Positions 1-5,970 of a stretch of DNA of 8,188 bases are shown piece after piece. The stretch comes from Deltaproteobacteria bacterium (GTDB lineage Bacteria; Desulfobacterota; Desulfarculia; Desulfarculales; Desulfarculaceae). Numbering within the stretch: the first letter of the stretch is position 1; every line of letters starts with the position of its first letter. The DNA is taken from positions 1 to 8,188 of the forward strand of contig JAHLLK010000132.1 of NCBI GenBank assembly GCA_020444165.1, given 5' to 3'. Under the pieces are notes generated by a model. It saw only the letters and a program-made list of their open reading frames with translations. It did not search any database and was not told the origin of the DNA. A program made the translations under genes and the position numbers.

Positions 1-54
1 TGTTTGGGGTGGTCCCTGGCGCGCCTAGCAGGCTGTTTTTCAACAGCCTGCTAG
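1..54. mobile_element. Partial MITE-like repeat, inverted copy, cut by window start
   Basis: Bases 1-54 are the exact reverse complement of 2227-2280, with no mismatch. The repeat ends at a CTAG (51-54), which I read as the target-site duplication. Inside it, 25-54 is a perfect palindrome with a 13-bp stem (CTAGCAGGCTGTT and its complement) around a 4-nt loop. The full-length copy at 2231-2424 suggests that about 144 further bases of this element lie upstream of the window. It abuts the transposase relic that begins at 55. The 54-bp identity is seen directly; calling it a transposable element rests on the terminal repeats and CTAG flanks of the other copy. Confidence 0.75.
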
Positions 55-335
55 CAGCCCAAGACCTTTTTGGATGACTTGGAGCGGATCATCGACTGGA
101 AGCCCATCGAGAGTTTCTTGAAAAAGAAGCTCCGCGATACCCTCGACCCGGCGCCCTCGCAAGGTGGAGGAGGTGATACCCGATGAACTGGAGGAGGATG
201 AAGATGATGACGATGATGATGGCGGCGACAACCCCGCCGGCCACAGCGTCGAAACGACCTGCTCCGACGACCACGACGCTCGCTGGACCAAGAAGGGCAA
301 GGTGGTTTGCTGGATACAAGGGGCAGGTGGAGACC
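55..335 (+). pseudogene. IS5-like transposase relic, frame-broken and internally deleted
   Basis: Three plus-strand pieces in different frames read like parts of one transposase. Frame 1 from 55 gives QPKTFLDDLERIIDWKPIES, followed by FLKKKL, which resembles the N-terminus of IS5-family transposases (the LERxIDWxPIExxLKKxL type); it stops at 184-186. Frame 2 from about 164 gives an acidic stretch rich in E and D and then SDDHDARWTKKGK, which resembles the conserved D-x-DARWTKKG segment near the catalytic core. Frame 3 from 303 continues as WFAGYKGQVET, matching the usual GYKG motif. The piece between the N-terminal and DARW segments is far too short, so most of the protein is deleted, and homology ends where the inverted repeat at 331-369 begins. 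No start codon is left, because the MITE copy abuts base 55. The family call is from motif memory without a database search. It cannot be active. Confidence 0.6.
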
Positions 336-369
336 GTCGCACAAGGGTTACTGCCTTGTGCGACGGTCT
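331..369. repeat. 16-bp perfect inverted repeat with 7-nt loop
   Basis: Bases 331-346 (AGACCGTCGCACAAGG) are the exact reverse complement of 354-369, with loop GTTACTG. It starts where the reading frame of the transposase relic stops resembling a transposase, so it may be a separate small palindromic insertion or a deletion scar. There is no U-tract after it on either strand, so an intrinsic terminator is unlikely. The rest of 370-615 holds no gene that I can support; it contains an 8-bp inverted repeat (512-519 with 540-547) and the hairpin behind the permease. Confidence 0.7.
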
Positions 370-594
370 GCGATTGCATGGAACATGCGTCAGAATAACC
401 GCGGCTTCCATCTTGCAACTTTGAGCATGCCCCTTACTTTCGCCGGCGCGTGCGGAACCCTTTACCCCGGATCATCCCGAAAATCATGCAATTCCGGACC
501 GTCATTCTCCCCCGTGGGGAGCCGGGAGCGCATTTCTTGCCCCACGGCTACCCGCCTCTCCCGCCGGCCCCTGTCCCCGGGGCGAGCTTGCCAC

Positions 595-612
595 GGCGGG
601 GAAGACCCCGCC
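595..612 (-). terminator. Possible terminator hairpin after the permease
   Basis: A 7-bp GC-only stem (595-601 with 606-612) with a 4-nt loop lies 3 nt past the permease stop codon. It has no U-tract on the minus strand, so it may only protect the 3' end or pause polymerase and need not be a full intrinsic terminator. Confidence 0.35.
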
Positions 613-615
613 TGG

Positions 616-1986
616 TTACCCGTCCGGCCCCTCGGCCGGGTTCCGCGCCGCGGCGTCGCCGCCCCGCGAACCGGACCGGCGCTGCCGGACGCGGCCGTAC
701 ACCGCCTCCACCAGGGCGGGCAGCCCCAAGAGAACCAAGAGGAACCAGAGCCGGGTGGCGTCCTGCTCTGCGGTGCGCCAGACCAGGGCCGCCAGGGCCG
801 CCAGGCAGGCCGCCGCTCCGGCCCAAGCCAGGCCGGGCCGGCCCCCGGTCTGCCCGCAGAGCCGCTGGTGGGCCAGGTTCACCGCCGCGAAGATCACCAG
901 AAAACCCGCGCTGCCCAGGGTGGAGATGCTGGAGAGGTCGGCCAGGTTGGCCAAGAGGAGGGCCAGGGCCGCGGTCAGGAACAGACCCTCCAGGGGCTTG
1001 CCCCAGATCTTCTTCTCCAGGGCCTCCGGCAGCTCCCCCTCCCGGGCGATGGTGTAGGAGAGCCGGGCCGAGCCGTAGAGGGTGGCGTTGATGGCCGAGA
1101 AGGTGGAGAGCACCGCGGCCAGGCCGATGAGCCGGAAGCCGGCCTGGCCCAGGAAGGGCTTGGCCGCCGCGGCCAGGGCGAAGTCCCGGGCTGAGGCGAT
1201 GTCCGCCAGGGACAGGGAGCCTACCGTGACCAGGGCCACAAGGATATAGAGCACGATCACGAAGCCCACCGCGGCGCCATAGGCCCGGGGCAGCACCAAC
1301 CGCTGGTCGCGCACGTCCTGGGCCGTGTTGGCGATGAGTTCGAACCCCTCGTAAGCCACAAAGATGATCATGCCGCCGGCCGCGAGGCTGAGGGGCGGCG
1401 CCCAGGCGGCCAAGGACAGCCGGGCCGGCTCGATGCTGAACACGCCCAGGGAGACAAACAGGAGCAGCAAGACCACCTTGATGACCACCACGTAGGTTTC
1501 GGCCCGGCCCACCAGCTCGGCCTGCAGGAGGTTCAGCGCGGTGGGCAAGAGGATGCCCAGGCTGATCAGGAGGTGCTTGGCCCAGGGCCCGGTGCCGGGC
1601 GGCAGAAAGGTGGCCGCGTAGCTGCCAAAGGCATAGGAGTAGAGGGCCAGCATCACCACGTAGCTTTCCCAGAGCAGGACATTGAGGGAGCCGGTGAGGA
1701 AACACCGCCCAAAGGCCTGGTCCAGGAAGATCACCGTGCCGCCCTGGTCGGGAAAGGTCACTGACAGCTTGGTGTAGGAATAGGCCGTGAGGGCGGCCAC
1801 CCCCCCGGCCAGGGCAAAGGCGGCAGGCGTGCCGCCGCCGGCCAGGTGTACGGCCAGGCCCAGCACCGCGAAGATGCCGCCGCCCACCATGCCGCCCACG
1901 CCGATGGCCGTGACTTGCCAAAAACCCAGGCCCCGGGGGTTCCGGTGGGAACCCCCACCCCACGCCGCTGGTTTGCCTTGAGGCAT
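616..1986 (-). CDS. APC-superfamily amino-acid permease
   Basis: A 456-aa integral membrane protein of the amino acid-polyamine-organocation superfamily, predicted to import an amino acid or a related compound across the inner membrane by proton symport or exchange. The substrate cannot be read from sequence. Residues 20-48 form the first helix with the glycine-rich APC signature GVGGMVGGGIF (29-39), which lines the substrate site in this fold. The FVAYEGFELIAN segment (209-220) matches conserved helix 6, and STFSAINATLYGSARLSY (294-311) matches conserved helix 8. About 12 hydrophobic helices are visible, which with the length is typical. The C-terminal tail (434-456) is charged. I chose ATG at 1986 because GAGGAG stands just before it and the signature follows at the usual distance; an in-frame upstream ATG at 2103 would add 39 residues without permease character. 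The gene lies alone between two inverted MITE copies, with 240 nt of GC-rich leader and no clear promoter. Confidence 0.88.
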   Translation of the reverse strand: MPQGKPAAWGGGSHRNPRGLGFWQVTAIGVGGMVGGGIFAVLGLAVHLAGGGTPAAFALAGGVAALTAYSYTKLSVTFPDQGGTVIFLDQAFGRCFLTGSLNVLLWESYVVMLALYSYAFGSYAATFLPPGTGPWAKHLLISLGILLPTALNLLQAELVGRAETYVVVIKVVLLLLFVSLGVFSIEPARLSLAAWAPPLSLAAGGMIIFVAYEGFELIANTAQDVRDQRLVLPRAYGAAVGFVIVLYILVALVTVGSLSLADIASARDFALAAAAKPFLGQAGFRLIGLAAVLSTFSAINATLYGSARLSYTIAREGELPEALEKKIWGKPLEGLFLTAALALLLANLADLSSISTLGSAGFLVIFAAVNLAHQRLCGQTGGRPGLAWAGAAACLAALAALVWRTAEQDATRLWFLLVLLGLPALVEAVYGRVRQRRSGSRGGDAAARNPAEGPDG

Positions 1987-2226
1987 CCGCTCCTCTCGTC
2001 CGCAAAAAACCAAGGGCGCGCCGCTCCGGGGAATCATCCGGAGGCGCCGCGTCCCCGCCCACTCCGGCGCCGGCCGGCCCCGGGAGATTGCTTCTTTTTC
2101 CAAGATACGCGCAGCCGGGGCGGCAGGGCAAGCTGGCGGGAGGCTGGGGGACCGGCGGGAAAAGGGCCGGCCGGAGGCCCCCGAGGGACCCCCGGCCGGA
2201 TTGCGGAGCAGGGAAGGGTGTGCGGT

Positions 2227-2428
2227 CTAGCAGGCTGTTGAAAAACAGCCTGCTAGGCGCGCCAGGGACCACCCCAAACAAGCTACGGCTTGTTTGGGGA
2301 CCCCGGGGATGGCGCGCCAAATTGCGCGGCCTTGAAAAAGCAAGCAATTTTGAAAACTTGACAAAGCCACGCTTTTGTCAAGTTTGGTTGAAAAAGCCCA
2401 TGGAGGGACTTTTTCAACATCCTGCTAG
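2227..2428. mobile_element. Complete MITE-like element with CTAG target duplications
   Basis: A 194-bp non-coding element (2231-2424) is bounded by CTAG at 2227-2230 and again at 2425-2428. Its ends are inverted repeats differing at one position: CAGGCTGTTGAAAAA on the left and CAGGATGTTGAAAAA on the right, read inward. The interior is a chain of hairpins: 2227-2239 with 2244-2256 (13 bp, GAAA loop); 2272-2283 with 2288-2299 (12 bp, TACG loop closed by C-G); 2319-2325 with 2344-2350; 2354-2365 with 2374-2385 (12 bp); and 2387-2396 with 2409-2418 (10 bp). There is no coding capacity. A 4-bp duplication of form YTAR is typical of IS5-family insertions, so this could be a non-autonomous IS5-type MITE; that is inference. 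The inverted partial copy is at 1-54. It separates the multicopper oxidase from the permease and may end transcription between them. Confidence 0.75.
2387..2418 (-). terminator. Terminator-like hairpin after the multicopper oxidase, inside the MITE
   Basis: On the minus strand, 7 nt past the oxidase stop codon, a 10-bp stem GTTGAAAAAG / CTTTTTCAAC closes over an inner CCC/GGG pairing with one bulged base. The T-run lies in the descending stem arm, as in intrinsic terminators whose U-tract pairs with an upstream A-tract. A second AT-rich 12-bp hairpin (2354-2385) follows at once. Together these probably stop or reduce read-through into the permease, which lies downstream on the same strand. 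The structure is seen; the function is inferred. Confidence 0.45.
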
Positions 2429-4545
2429 GGCGCGGCCACGACCTCGTAGGGCCGCATCATCTCGTTGTCCTCGTGATCCAGGATGTGGCAGTGCCACACA
2501 TAGCGTCCCACCAGGTCGTAGTGCGCGATGATGCGGGTGATCTGGCCGGGATAGGCGATCACCGTGTCCTTGGTGCCTTGCTCGCCTTCCACCGGGCCGG
2601 TGGCCGGGCCGGTCACGTAGTCCCAGGGACTGGGAGCCGGGCCGATCTTGCCGCCGGTGATCCAGGCCTCCTGGTCCGCCCCATAGGTGGCCGCGTCGAA
2701 CGGGGTCCGGTCCAGAATCTCGAACTGGATCAAGTGCAGGTGGATGGGATGGCCGTCCTCGGTGAGGTTGGCGATGGACCAGATCTCCGTGGTGTTCACC
2801 ACCGGAGTCTCGGTGATGGGCGCGCCCCAGTGCAGGGGGCCGTCCTCGGCGGTGCCCAACAGCGCCTGCACGGGGATGTCCAGCACGGCGTTGGCGACCT
2901 CATTCAGGGTCAGCATCCGCTCGGGCAGGGCGGTGCTCAGGTGCTCGATGGGCGGCAGCTGCACCGGAATCTGGCTGGTGTCCGGAGCCTTCAGGGGGAT
3001 CACCCGGAACTGCATGACCTGGCCCGTGGTTGCCGGGTTGGCCGCCACGAAGTCCACGTTGGGCACGCCGCCGCCAAAGGGCTCATCCGGGCCAAGGTTG
3101 ATCATGTTCACGGTCTGGCCCGGGCTCAGGGTGCTGAAGTCCACGATGATGTCCACCCGCTCGGCCGGGGCCACCAGCAACTCGTTGCGAATCTGGGGCG
3201 CGTCGGGCAACAGGCCGCCGTCGTTGCCGATCTGGGCCACGTCCATGCCGTTGCTGAACTTCAGGATAAAGAAGCGGGCGTTGCAGCCGTTCAGGATGCG
3301 GAAGCGGTACTTGCGGGGTTCCACGTTGAGGTAGGGCCAGGTGCGGCCGTTGACGATGATGGTTTCGCCAAAGAACTCGGGGTTCCAGATGGGGGGCACG
3401 TCGGTGTCGGGAATGTAGGGGCCCGTGTAGCCGTCAAAGTAGGCGCGACTGTCCGGGAAGAACATGGAGCCGTCGGCGTCGAAAGACTTGTCCTGGATGG
3501 CCAGGGGGATCTCGTAGTAGCGGGTGCCTGGCCGGTCGCCGGCGCGGGGGGCCGGACCGGGCAGGTTCAGGCTGTCCTCGTAGTCGTCACGCAACAGGTA
3601 GAAGGCCGCCAGGCCGGCGTACACGTTGGTCCGGGTCATGCCCAGGGCGTGATCGTGATACCAAAGGGTGGTGGGCCGCTGGTCGTTGCGATACTCGTAC
3701 CAAGTCTTGCCCTGGCCCACCGGCTTCTCGGAGCTGTAGCGGGAGCCCCGGGTGGAGTAGCCGGCTGGAATGTCGCTGGCATTGGGCAGGAACCAGGCCT
3801 CGGGATAGCCATCGCTGATCTCGGAGGTGTGGCCGCCGTGCAAATGGGGCACCAGGGGCACCGGGCCGGTGTAGGTGGTGGTCGCCGTACCCATGGTGTC
3901 GGGCGGGCCGGGGGGGTTGGCCCAGTGCAGGGTCTGGTCAATGGGGAACAGATGAGGCAGGTAATGGGAGTTGGGGCTCAAGGGGTGGTCCACCAGCTCG
4001 TTGCTGAACACCACTTCGACCTTGTCGTTCACCCGGGCCTCGATGGTGGGACCAGGGGCGAAGAAGGAGGAATAGCGCCACTGGGAGGGCAGGGGGTCGC
4101 CGGTGCGGCCATAGCCCCAGACCGTGGTTTTGGGGAAGGGACGGCCGGACTTGCCCTGATAGCCCCGGGTGGGCAGCATCTGCTGTTGGAACTGCCGCAT
4201 GGACACGAAATAAAGGGCCGAGGAGCTGCCGTAGTTCCAACCCGGGCTGTGACCGGGCGCGTTTTGCGGTTCGGTGATGGTCGGTCCCTTGGAGCCGTCG
4301 GCCGTGGGGGAGGGGCCCACCTCTCCCGTCCCGTTATCATGCATTCCATTGGCTCTGGAAAAGGGCCGCAGCACGCCGGGGATCGGCACGGGGTCCACGA
4401 ACTTGGGTATGGTGGTGGGATCCAGGGTCGGCACGGCCCACTGCGCCTGGGCCGGTGTGCCCCCGGTTGCCAACACCAGGATTCCCGCGGCGGCGGCCAC
4501 CCCCAGCCATCGCCGCAGAGGGTTAGGTAAACACCCTAATCTCAT
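2425..4545 (-). CDS. Exported multicopper oxidase, CotA laccase type
   Basis: A 706-aa multicopper oxidase expected to oxidise phenolic or metal substrates by one electron while reducing oxygen to water. All four copper motifs are present: HLHGG (H234, H236), YHDHA (H297, H299), HPIHLH (H599, H602, H604) and HCHILDHEDNEMM (H685, C686, H687, H691, M696). By family precedent H599, C686, H691 and M696 bind the type 1 copper, with Met as axial ligand; the other histidines build the trinuclear centre. Kinship to CotA and bilirubin oxidase-like laccases shows in IPKFVDPVPIPGVLRP (46-61), in NGRTWPYLNVEPRKYRFR (399-416) and in the C-terminal motif. The N-terminus (1-34) is a signal peptide with an RR pair, a hydrophobic core and an AQA cleavage site before Q35, so it is exported, possibly through Tat. 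It is longer than CotA (about 510 aa), mostly through the leader and insertions between 66 and 290. ATG at 4545 has an AGGAGG site 6 nt upstream. The stop codon lies in the MITE's CTAG duplication. The physiological substrate is unknown. Confidence 0.93.
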   Translation of the reverse strand: MRLGCLPNPLRRWLGVAAAAGILVLATGGTPAQAQWAVPTLDPTTIPKFVDPVPIPGVLRPFSRANGMHDNGTGEVGPSPTADGSKGPTITEPQNAPGHSPGWNYGSSSALYFVSMRQFQQQMLPTRGYQGKSGRPFPKTTVWGYGRTGDPLPSQWRYSSFFAPGPTIEARVNDKVEVVFSNELVDHPLSPNSHYLPHLFPIDQTLHWANPPGPPDTMGTATTTYTGPVPLVPHLHGGHTSEISDGYPEAWFLPNASDIPAGYSTRGSRYSSEKPVGQGKTWYEYRNDQRPTTLWYHDHALGMTRTNVYAGLAAFYLLRDDYEDSLNLPGPAPRAGDRPGTRYYEIPLAIQDKSFDADGSMFFPDSRAYFDGYTGPYIPDTDVPPIWNPEFFGETIIVNGRTWPYLNVEPRKYRFRILNGCNARFFILKFSNGMDVAQIGNDGGLLPDAPQIRNELLVAPAERVDIIVDFSTLSPGQTVNMINLGPDEPFGGGVPNVDFVAANPATTGQVMQFRVIPLKAPDTSQIPVQLPPIEHLSTALPERMLTLNEVANAVLDIPVQALLGTAEDGPLHWGAPITETPVVNTTEIWSIANLTEDGHPIHLHLIQFEILDRTPFDAATYGADQEAWITGGKIGPAPSPWDYVTGPATGPVEGEQGTKDTVIAYPGQITRIIAHYDLVGRYVWHCHILDHEDNEMMRPYEVVAAP

Positions 4546-4550
4546 GATAT

Positions 4551-4640
4551 TCCTCCTATAGTTGACCAAAAATCGGGTTGTTCCCCTGGAAATGTGTGCC
4601 AATAAAGATAATAATTTTGATTGGTTAACGCCTGGCAGGC
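4551..4640 (-). promoter_or_regulatory. Ribosome binding site and AT-rich promoter region of the multicopper oxidase
   Basis: The minus strand carries a consensus AGGAGG (4552-4557) 6 nt before the oxidase start. Further upstream, 4601-4625 is an AT-rich island in otherwise GC-rich DNA, where a promoter is expected. I see TTAACC- and TATTATC-like hexamers but no well-spaced -35/-10 pair, so the exact promoter is not assigned. Confidence 0.4.
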
Positions 4641-4900
4641 ACAAAATACACACGTCGCGGCTGCCCACCACCGACGTTCAGCCTTCCTGGGCCGCTTCCT
4701 GTAGAAGGGGGATGTACTTAAAATTCGGGTGAGGCGAGGGAGAGAGGAAAGCAGGGTCTCGCTTCGTCGGACCAGCCGGACAAGGCGTCCCGCGACCTGC
4801 CCGCACCCATGGCCATCACCGTTCTACCCCGTTTGGAATCCTGTTTCGCGGCGCCCTCCGATCCGTGGTCCGGGCCGGGCCAAAGTGTTATTCCAGTTTC

Positions 4901-4917
4901 TTACATTGATAATGTAA
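4901..4917. promoter_or_regulatory. Operator-like 17-bp palindrome
   Basis: TTACATTGATAATGTAA is a perfect 7-3-7 dyad in a non-coding stretch about 360 bp upstream of the multicopper oxidase start. Its size and AT content fit a dimeric regulator of the Fur/PerR or MarR size class, but it does not match a consensus I can name with certainty. A second AT island follows at about 4959-4988, with CCTAA repeated twice. No gene starts within 100 bp, so its target is unclear; the oxidase, on the minus strand, is the nearest candidate. The rest of 4641-5180 holds no gene that I can support. Confidence 0.4.
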
Positions 4918-5108
4918 CGGGGGGGCGGGGAAGCGAATCGAGCAATTGCAGGAAATACGCCTAAGAATTATTATTCCCCTAAATAAGTAGGCAATCCGGC
5001 TTTTGGGCGTCTGGCGGAGCGGCCGCGCGGCGAGAGCGTCGGACTGGGGGGAGCGGTGGGTTCCGGCGGCAAGCCGGCGGGGAAAGAACCGGGGCGGGGC
5101 CATGACAA

Positions 5109-5136
5109 CGGCGGCGGGCGCCACCACCCGCCGCCG
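5109..5136 (-). terminator. GC-rich hairpin downstream of the zinc-ribbon gene
   Basis: A 10-bp GC-only stem (5109-5118 with 5127-5136) with an 8-nt loop begins 44 nt past the zinc-ribbon stop codon on the minus strand. It is followed only by a weak TTGT, so it could be a terminator or an RNA 3'-end stabiliser. No gene overlaps it. Confidence 0.4.
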
Positions 5137-5180
5137 CTTACAGGCGGTATCCCAGGGGCCAAACCCCCGGCGCGACTGCC

Positions 5181-5384
5181 TTAGTTGGGGAGAAAGCTCG
5201 CTTCAGCTTCCAGGCTGCATTTGGTGAAGTCAATCGGTTGGCCGCAACCCGCACAAGTGTGGGGCTTGTCGAACTCGTCAGAGAAAATTTCTTTTTCCTT
5301 GCCGCAGTTGGGGCACTTGCAGGTGAAGGCCTGCAGGGATTTGTGTGCTTCGAAGCCTGGGCAATGACGCGGGGTGTTATCCAC
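5181..5384 (-). CDS. Small Cys4 zinc-ribbon protein
   Basis: A 67-aa soluble protein whose core is two CxxC knuckles, CPNC (24-27) and CAGC (44-47), 16 residues apart, which is the spacing of a zinc ribbon or a rubredoxin-like metal site. Further cysteines at 8, 22 and 56 (CPGFE near the start, FTKC near the end) could add metal ligands or a redox pair. The segment between the knuckles, KEKEIFSDEFDKPHT, is acidic. I recall similar small proteins from sulfate-reducing bacteria but no assigned function, so the role is open: metal-site scaffold, RNA or protein binding, or electron transfer. The start is GTG at 5384, supported by AAGGAG 6-7 nt upstream; no ATG alternative exists. Coding is supported by the dense Cys pattern and the good start site. 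It appears to be monocistronic. Confidence 0.75.
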   Translation of the reverse strand: MDNTPRHCPGFEAHKSLQAFTCKCPNCGKEKEIFSDEFDKPHTCAGCGQPIDFTKCSLEAEASFLPN

Positions 5385-5405
5385 GGCTCACTCCTTCTGT
5401 AATAG

Positions 5406-5465
5406 AGATGACGATTGGCCTCCGGCCGCCGTGGCGGAGGGAGGTGCTACGGGCCGTTGTCATCT
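5406..5465 (-). promoter_or_regulatory. Structured leader before the zinc-ribbon gene
   Basis: AGATGAC (5406-5412) and GTCATCT (5459-5465) form a 7-bp inverted repeat, extendable by wobble pairs, that encloses smaller GC stems (CCTCCG with CGGAGG, CCGCC with GGCGG). It ends about 20 nt before the zinc-ribbon start. It could be a folded 5' leader or a pair of regulator half-sites. No known riboswitch is recognised. Confidence 0.3.
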
Positions 5466-5557
5466 AAAATTCTGCCCCGGTTGGAGGGGGAGCGTCAAGG
5501 ACTTAGCGGGCCGGGCTCCCCGGCCGCGGGGTTTGAGGCGAACCAAAGCCCCCGGTA

Positions 5558-5585
5558 GAGGCGGCATCGGAATGCCTCCGTTTTT
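5558..5585 (+). terminator. Weak terminator-like hairpin in the intergenic region
   Basis: GAGGC (5558-5562) pairs with GCCTC (5574-5578), with an alternative inner stem GGCAT/ATGCC, and a run of five T follows at 5581-5585. No plus-strand gene precedes it. The surrounding 5466-5860 is GC-rich, full of short GGCC-type palindromes, and holds no gene that I can support. Confidence 0.25.
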
Positions 5586-5866
5586 CCGGGAGGTTGGCGC
5601 CGGGCCGCCAGCGCTCCACCAGGCCGGCCGGCCAGGGGCCGGTTTTGCCGGTGGGTCGCGGCCCGGCCATCCCAGCCTTGCAGAAACTCCTTCCAGGGTG
5701 TAGGTAAGACCGTCTATCCAGGGGTTTGAACGCCGCCCCCGGGCCCTCTGCCCCCCACCGCCCGGCTTGCCGGGGGCTCCGTATGACGGCCCGCCAATTT
5801 GCAGACCCTAACCGGGCCAGCGGATGGCGATAATCGGCCGAGCCACCTCTGGGCCGGTTGGCTGGG

Positions 5867-5888
5867 AAAAGGCCGCTACGGCCTTTTT
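5867..5888 (+). terminator. Intrinsic terminator-like hairpin upstream of the DUF1015 gene
   Basis: AAAAGGCC (5867-5874) pairs perfectly with GGCCTTTT (5880-5887) over a 5-nt loop and is followed by a pyrimidine-rich TCTCCTTCTTTC. This is the classic form of an intrinsic terminator on the plus strand, and its A-run makes it partly bidirectional. No plus-strand gene lies upstream in the window, so it may end a short untranslated RNA or act in the leader of the DUF1015 operon. Confidence 0.5.
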
Positions 5889-5942
5889 CTCCTTCTTTCT
5901 GGAGGCCGCCCAGCCAGGGCGGGCGCGGTAGGGGCGGAAACG

Positions 5943-5970
5943 GCCCCCGCGTGGGCGGGGGCTATTTTGC
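5943..5970 (+). promoter_or_regulatory. Leader hairpin with U-rich tail before the DUF1015 gene
   Basis: GCCCCCGC (5943-5950) pairs with GCGGGGGC (5955-5962) over a GTGG loop and is followed by TATTTTGCTGATTT. It ends less than 20 nt before the GGAGG ribosome binding site (5981-5985). It could be an attenuator terminator, or the actual end of an upstream transcript; which one cannot be decided from sequence alone. Confidence 0.4.

Noticed and set aside
164..424. 86-aa acidic protein with an Asp run
   Set aside because: The acidic run and the DARWTKKGK segment fit the middle of an IS5-like transposase; the remainder reads through the inverted repeat and is not protein-like.
548..2347. 599-aa minus-strand open frame overlapping the permease
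   Set aside because: It lies in another frame of the permease gene, is rich in Gly, Pro and Arg as expected for a GC-rich shadow frame, and shows no family motif.
2473..4530. 685-aa plus-strand open frame antisense to the multicopper oxidase
   Set aside because: Its composition is a Gly/Val/His-rich antisense shadow, while the opposite strand has all four copper motifs, a signal peptide and a consensus ribosome binding site.
4582..4602. Sigma-54 promoter for the multicopper oxidase, from TTGGCAC on the minus strand
   Set aside because: The -24 half matches, but the expected GC of the -12 half is absent at the required spacing.
4729..4917. 62-aa plus-strand open frame in the intergenic region
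   Set aside because: Arg/Pro-rich, with no ribosome binding site or family resemblance; it covers the operator-like palindrome.
5374..5703. 109-aa plus-strand open frame upstream of the DUF1015 gene
   Set aside because: It overlaps the start and leader of the zinc-ribbon gene on the other strand, has low-complexity GC-rich composition and no motif.
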